Below are positions 62,246 to 64,000 of a stretch of DNA of 64,000 nt, piece after piece; the first letter of the stretch is position 1, and each line of letters opens with the position of its first letter. The stretch covers positions 6,327,001-6,391,000 of the forward strand of contig JAUIMM010000188.1 of assembly GCA_031769625.1 (NCBI GenBank), given 5' to 3'. A program made the position numbers and the translations under genes. The notes beneath the pieces were generated by a model, which ran no database searches, was not told the origin of the DNA, and saw only the letters and a list, made by a program, of their open reading frames with translations. Origin of the DNA: Taudactylus pleione. Taxonomy: Eukaryota; Chordata; Amphibia; Anura; Myobatrachidae.

Positions 62246-63494
62246 CAGGGCTTGACAAATTTTTCTAAAATCTGGGAGCCAGGATGACAGTGTAGGAGCC
62301 AGATCACCACCCTCCCAAAAACATTGCAGGAGTAAGTGACGAGCACATCTCTGTGTGTTATACACTATACTAGTCCACAAAATGGCCGCAGTTGAATGGA
62401 TAGTAAATGGAGGCCCCCTCACTGCTCTGCACAGCTCCCCTACTCCACCCTCCACCCCCCAGTAATAACGGAACACATTTCACATAAAACAATGGTGCCA
62501 GAAAGTACAACAGAACCCCCTCCCCTCATGGTCACACCACTATCCCTCTGAAGCTGCTCCGCAATCCCTGGCCACGCATAGACCCTATTACCGGGGAGCT
62601 TTATGCAGCCGGAGATTGGAGACAGTAGACAGCCGGGACATACAGGAGGATCAGCGGAGACTGAGGGCCTGATTCAGACCCGTTCGCTATTTGAGGCCGC
62701 TCGCTGTCAAAAGGGGGCCGTCTATGCAAATTATGCCCTCGCTCTTTGCAGTGTAAGGACGCCTCTATGTATAAGCGAACGACGGCATATTGCGCTCGCA
62801 AGTGTTTAAAGACGCCCCCTTGCCACTCGCTACACACATCATCTCCGGGAAATGTAGGATTAATCGGGAACATAGGGAGCCTTCGGAGCTGCTCGCAGCG
62901 CTTGAGATAGACCTTACCCTCCCGCAAGCACTGCGATCAGTTCAGGCTAAAAAAAGTGACGTGGTCAATGACGCTACTTTGCTAACTATGCACACCCATT
63001 AAACTTCGTTCTGATGGTCAGGCACGCCTGCGTTCGCACATCCACTCCCCCGTTCACAAGCACCTTCCCCACAGAAAGCGCTATCTGTCACTCAAAGTAG
63101 CGGCCAGGCTGTGTACTACAAGATGACGATTTCACATCGCAGACGCTTGTTTTTTGCACACGCACTGCGACTTATACGCATGCGCAGTTGTGCCACCATT
63201 GCTCAGAGCGAGTGCAGCTTAGCGATTGGGAATCAGGCCCTGAGACAGACAGCAGGGATCAGAACAGGACAGGAGGAGTCAGCGCAGGCCAGGACGGACA
63301 CAGGCACAGCAGTCACCGCAGAGGACACTCAGCACATGCACTCCTGTACATGAAATGAATGCCGCAATATTATAGTCACGAATCTCGACGGGGGCTGTTG
63401 AGGATCTGCTGCCTCCCTCACTTCAAAATCTGGTAGCCAGGCAGCAAAATCTGGTAGCCATGGCAACCTGGCCCCTGAGATTTGTCAAGCCCTG
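62246..63494. mobile_element. hAT-like element with perfect 8-bp duplication, host of a nested foldback
   Basis: Termini CAGGGCTTGACAAATTTT and GATTTGTCAAGCCCTG; GTCTAAGA on both sides (62238-62245, 63495-63502). AAAATCTGGGAGCCAGG at the left and AAATCTGGTAGCCAGG at the right give sub-terminal similarity. Without the nested 62665-63240 it is about 670 bp. No transposase seen. Confidence 0.92.
62665..63240 (-). mobile_element. Nested CTGATTC-terminal foldback MITE (subfamily G, reverse)
   Basis: Starts GGGCCTGATTCAGACCCG and ends AGCGATTGGGAATCAGGCCC with TGA on both sides (62662-62664, 63241-63243). The interior CAGGCACGCCTGCGTTCG and CCACTCCCCCGTT is the inverse of sequence in 8062-8545. 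Confidence 0.88.
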
Positions 63495-63702
63495 GTCTAA
63501 GATATTTCAGGTGGATGAACCCCACCCACTGCGGCATTGATGCCAGGAGAGTTATTTTTTAAGGGATCTGTGTGTTTTTAATTCCAAGCCAGGGATCATC
63601 TCTGCTCTTATGGACAAAATCTCCGTCTGACTGATGTTTGTGGCTCTGCCAACATTTTGTGTTTACAATTTCTACTGGTATTTGTACAGTATGTATGGAG
63701 TG

Positions 63703-63860
63703 CAGGGGTAGCCTACATGTAGCACTCCAGTGGCTGTGGAACTACACATCCCAGCATGCCCTGACACCGTTTTAGAACTCCCTAACGGCTAAACTGTGGC
63801 AGGGCATGCTGGGATGTGTAGTTCCACATAATGTTGAAATCCACACATTGTCTACCCCTG
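63703..63860. mobile_element. hAT-like palindromic MITE, CTCCAG family
   Basis: Termini CAGGGGTAGCCTACATG and ATTGTCTACCCCTG; flanks ATGGAGTG and ATGTAGTT match at 6 of 8. The core TGTGGAACTACACATCCCAG and CTGGGATGTGTAGTTCCACA is a perfect inverted pair. Confidence 0.85.
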
Positions 63861-64000
63861 ATGTAGTTTGAATGTACCGACCTTAAGCTATTACTTATAA
63901 TGACGAGAGAGAATCTGCAGCAAGGAGAGAAGCCCCTAAGTGGTGTATTACTGAGGCTGCATGAGATTCAGAGACGCAGCGTGACGGTACAAATGCACGC

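Larger units (their letters stand above)
57464..64000 (+). other. Downstream intron sequence of PDZD2
   Basis: 6.5 kb with no exon matching the two C-terminal PDZ domains. It holds a foldback (57844-58090), a LINE-like tail (58760-58830), an hAT-type MITE (59841-60256), a larger hAT-like element with a nested foldback (62246-63494) and a palindromic MITE (63703-63860). 58840-59830 and 60270-62240 show nothing I can name. Confidence 0.75.

Noticed and set aside
57464..64000. Exons for the C-terminal PDZ pair
   Set aside because: No GLGF-like loop with flanking splice sites and the right phase was found; these exons are presumed to lie downstream.

Overview
The window is vertebrate nuclear DNA, most likely from a frog (anuran amphibian) with a repeat-rich genome. 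Every coding exon I can support belongs to one gene, and that gene is split into short exons by introns of up to 7.3 kb with GT-AG splice sites. The rest is mostly DNA transposons and their short foldback derivatives (Tc1/mariner, hAT-like and PIF/Harbinger-like), an L2-type LINE fragment, Helitron debris and several minisatellites. No bacterial or viral gene, tRNA, rRNA or CRISPR array was recognised. The species call is inference from repeat content and from divergence of the protein from the human sequence as I remember it.

The gene is PDZD2 (PDZ domain-containing protein 2; also called PAPIN/AIPC), on the + strand. Fifteen internal exons lie between 7867 and 57463. All 14 exon joins keep phase, and they sum to 5574 nt, exactly 1858 codons without a stop. 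The exons cover the middle of the protein: the acidic linker after PDZ2, PDZ3 (exons 3-6), PDZ4 (exons 6-8), a long disordered Ser-rich region, an additional PDZ-like module split across exons 12 and 13, the 3.1-kb giant exon 14, and exon 15, which leads towards the C-terminal PDZ pair. The 5' exons (PDZ1, PDZ2) and 3' exons (last two PDZ domains) are not in the window.

Layout. 1-7866: upstream intron with microsatellites, hAT MITEs and large foldback elements. 7867-13382: exons 1-3. 13383-17808: exons 4-5, with a 31-unit 39-bp minisatellite 35 bp after the exon 4 donor. 17809-24654: exons 6-8, foldbacks and a telomere-like G-rich array. 24655-31811: a 5.8-kb intron with nested foldbacks and a 30-bp minisatellite, then exons 9-10. 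31812-40849: exons 11-13, a GTCGAC foldback, a MITE carrying an expanded 37-bp array and a truncated Tc1 element. 40850-51266: LINE and Helitron debris, then the giant exon. 51267-57463: foldbacks, a 0.95-kb pure polypyrimidine tract, a nearly complete decayed Tc1 element and exon 15. 57464-64000: downstream intron with hAT-type elements, two of which carry perfect 8-bp target-site duplications.

The points most worth checking are the extra PDZ module in exons 12-13 (only a remnant in human PDZD2 as I recall it), a family of elements built as a chain of adjacent hairpins (12176-12716, 14757-15234, 18975-19467), and minisatellites that grew inside mobile elements or next to a splice donor.
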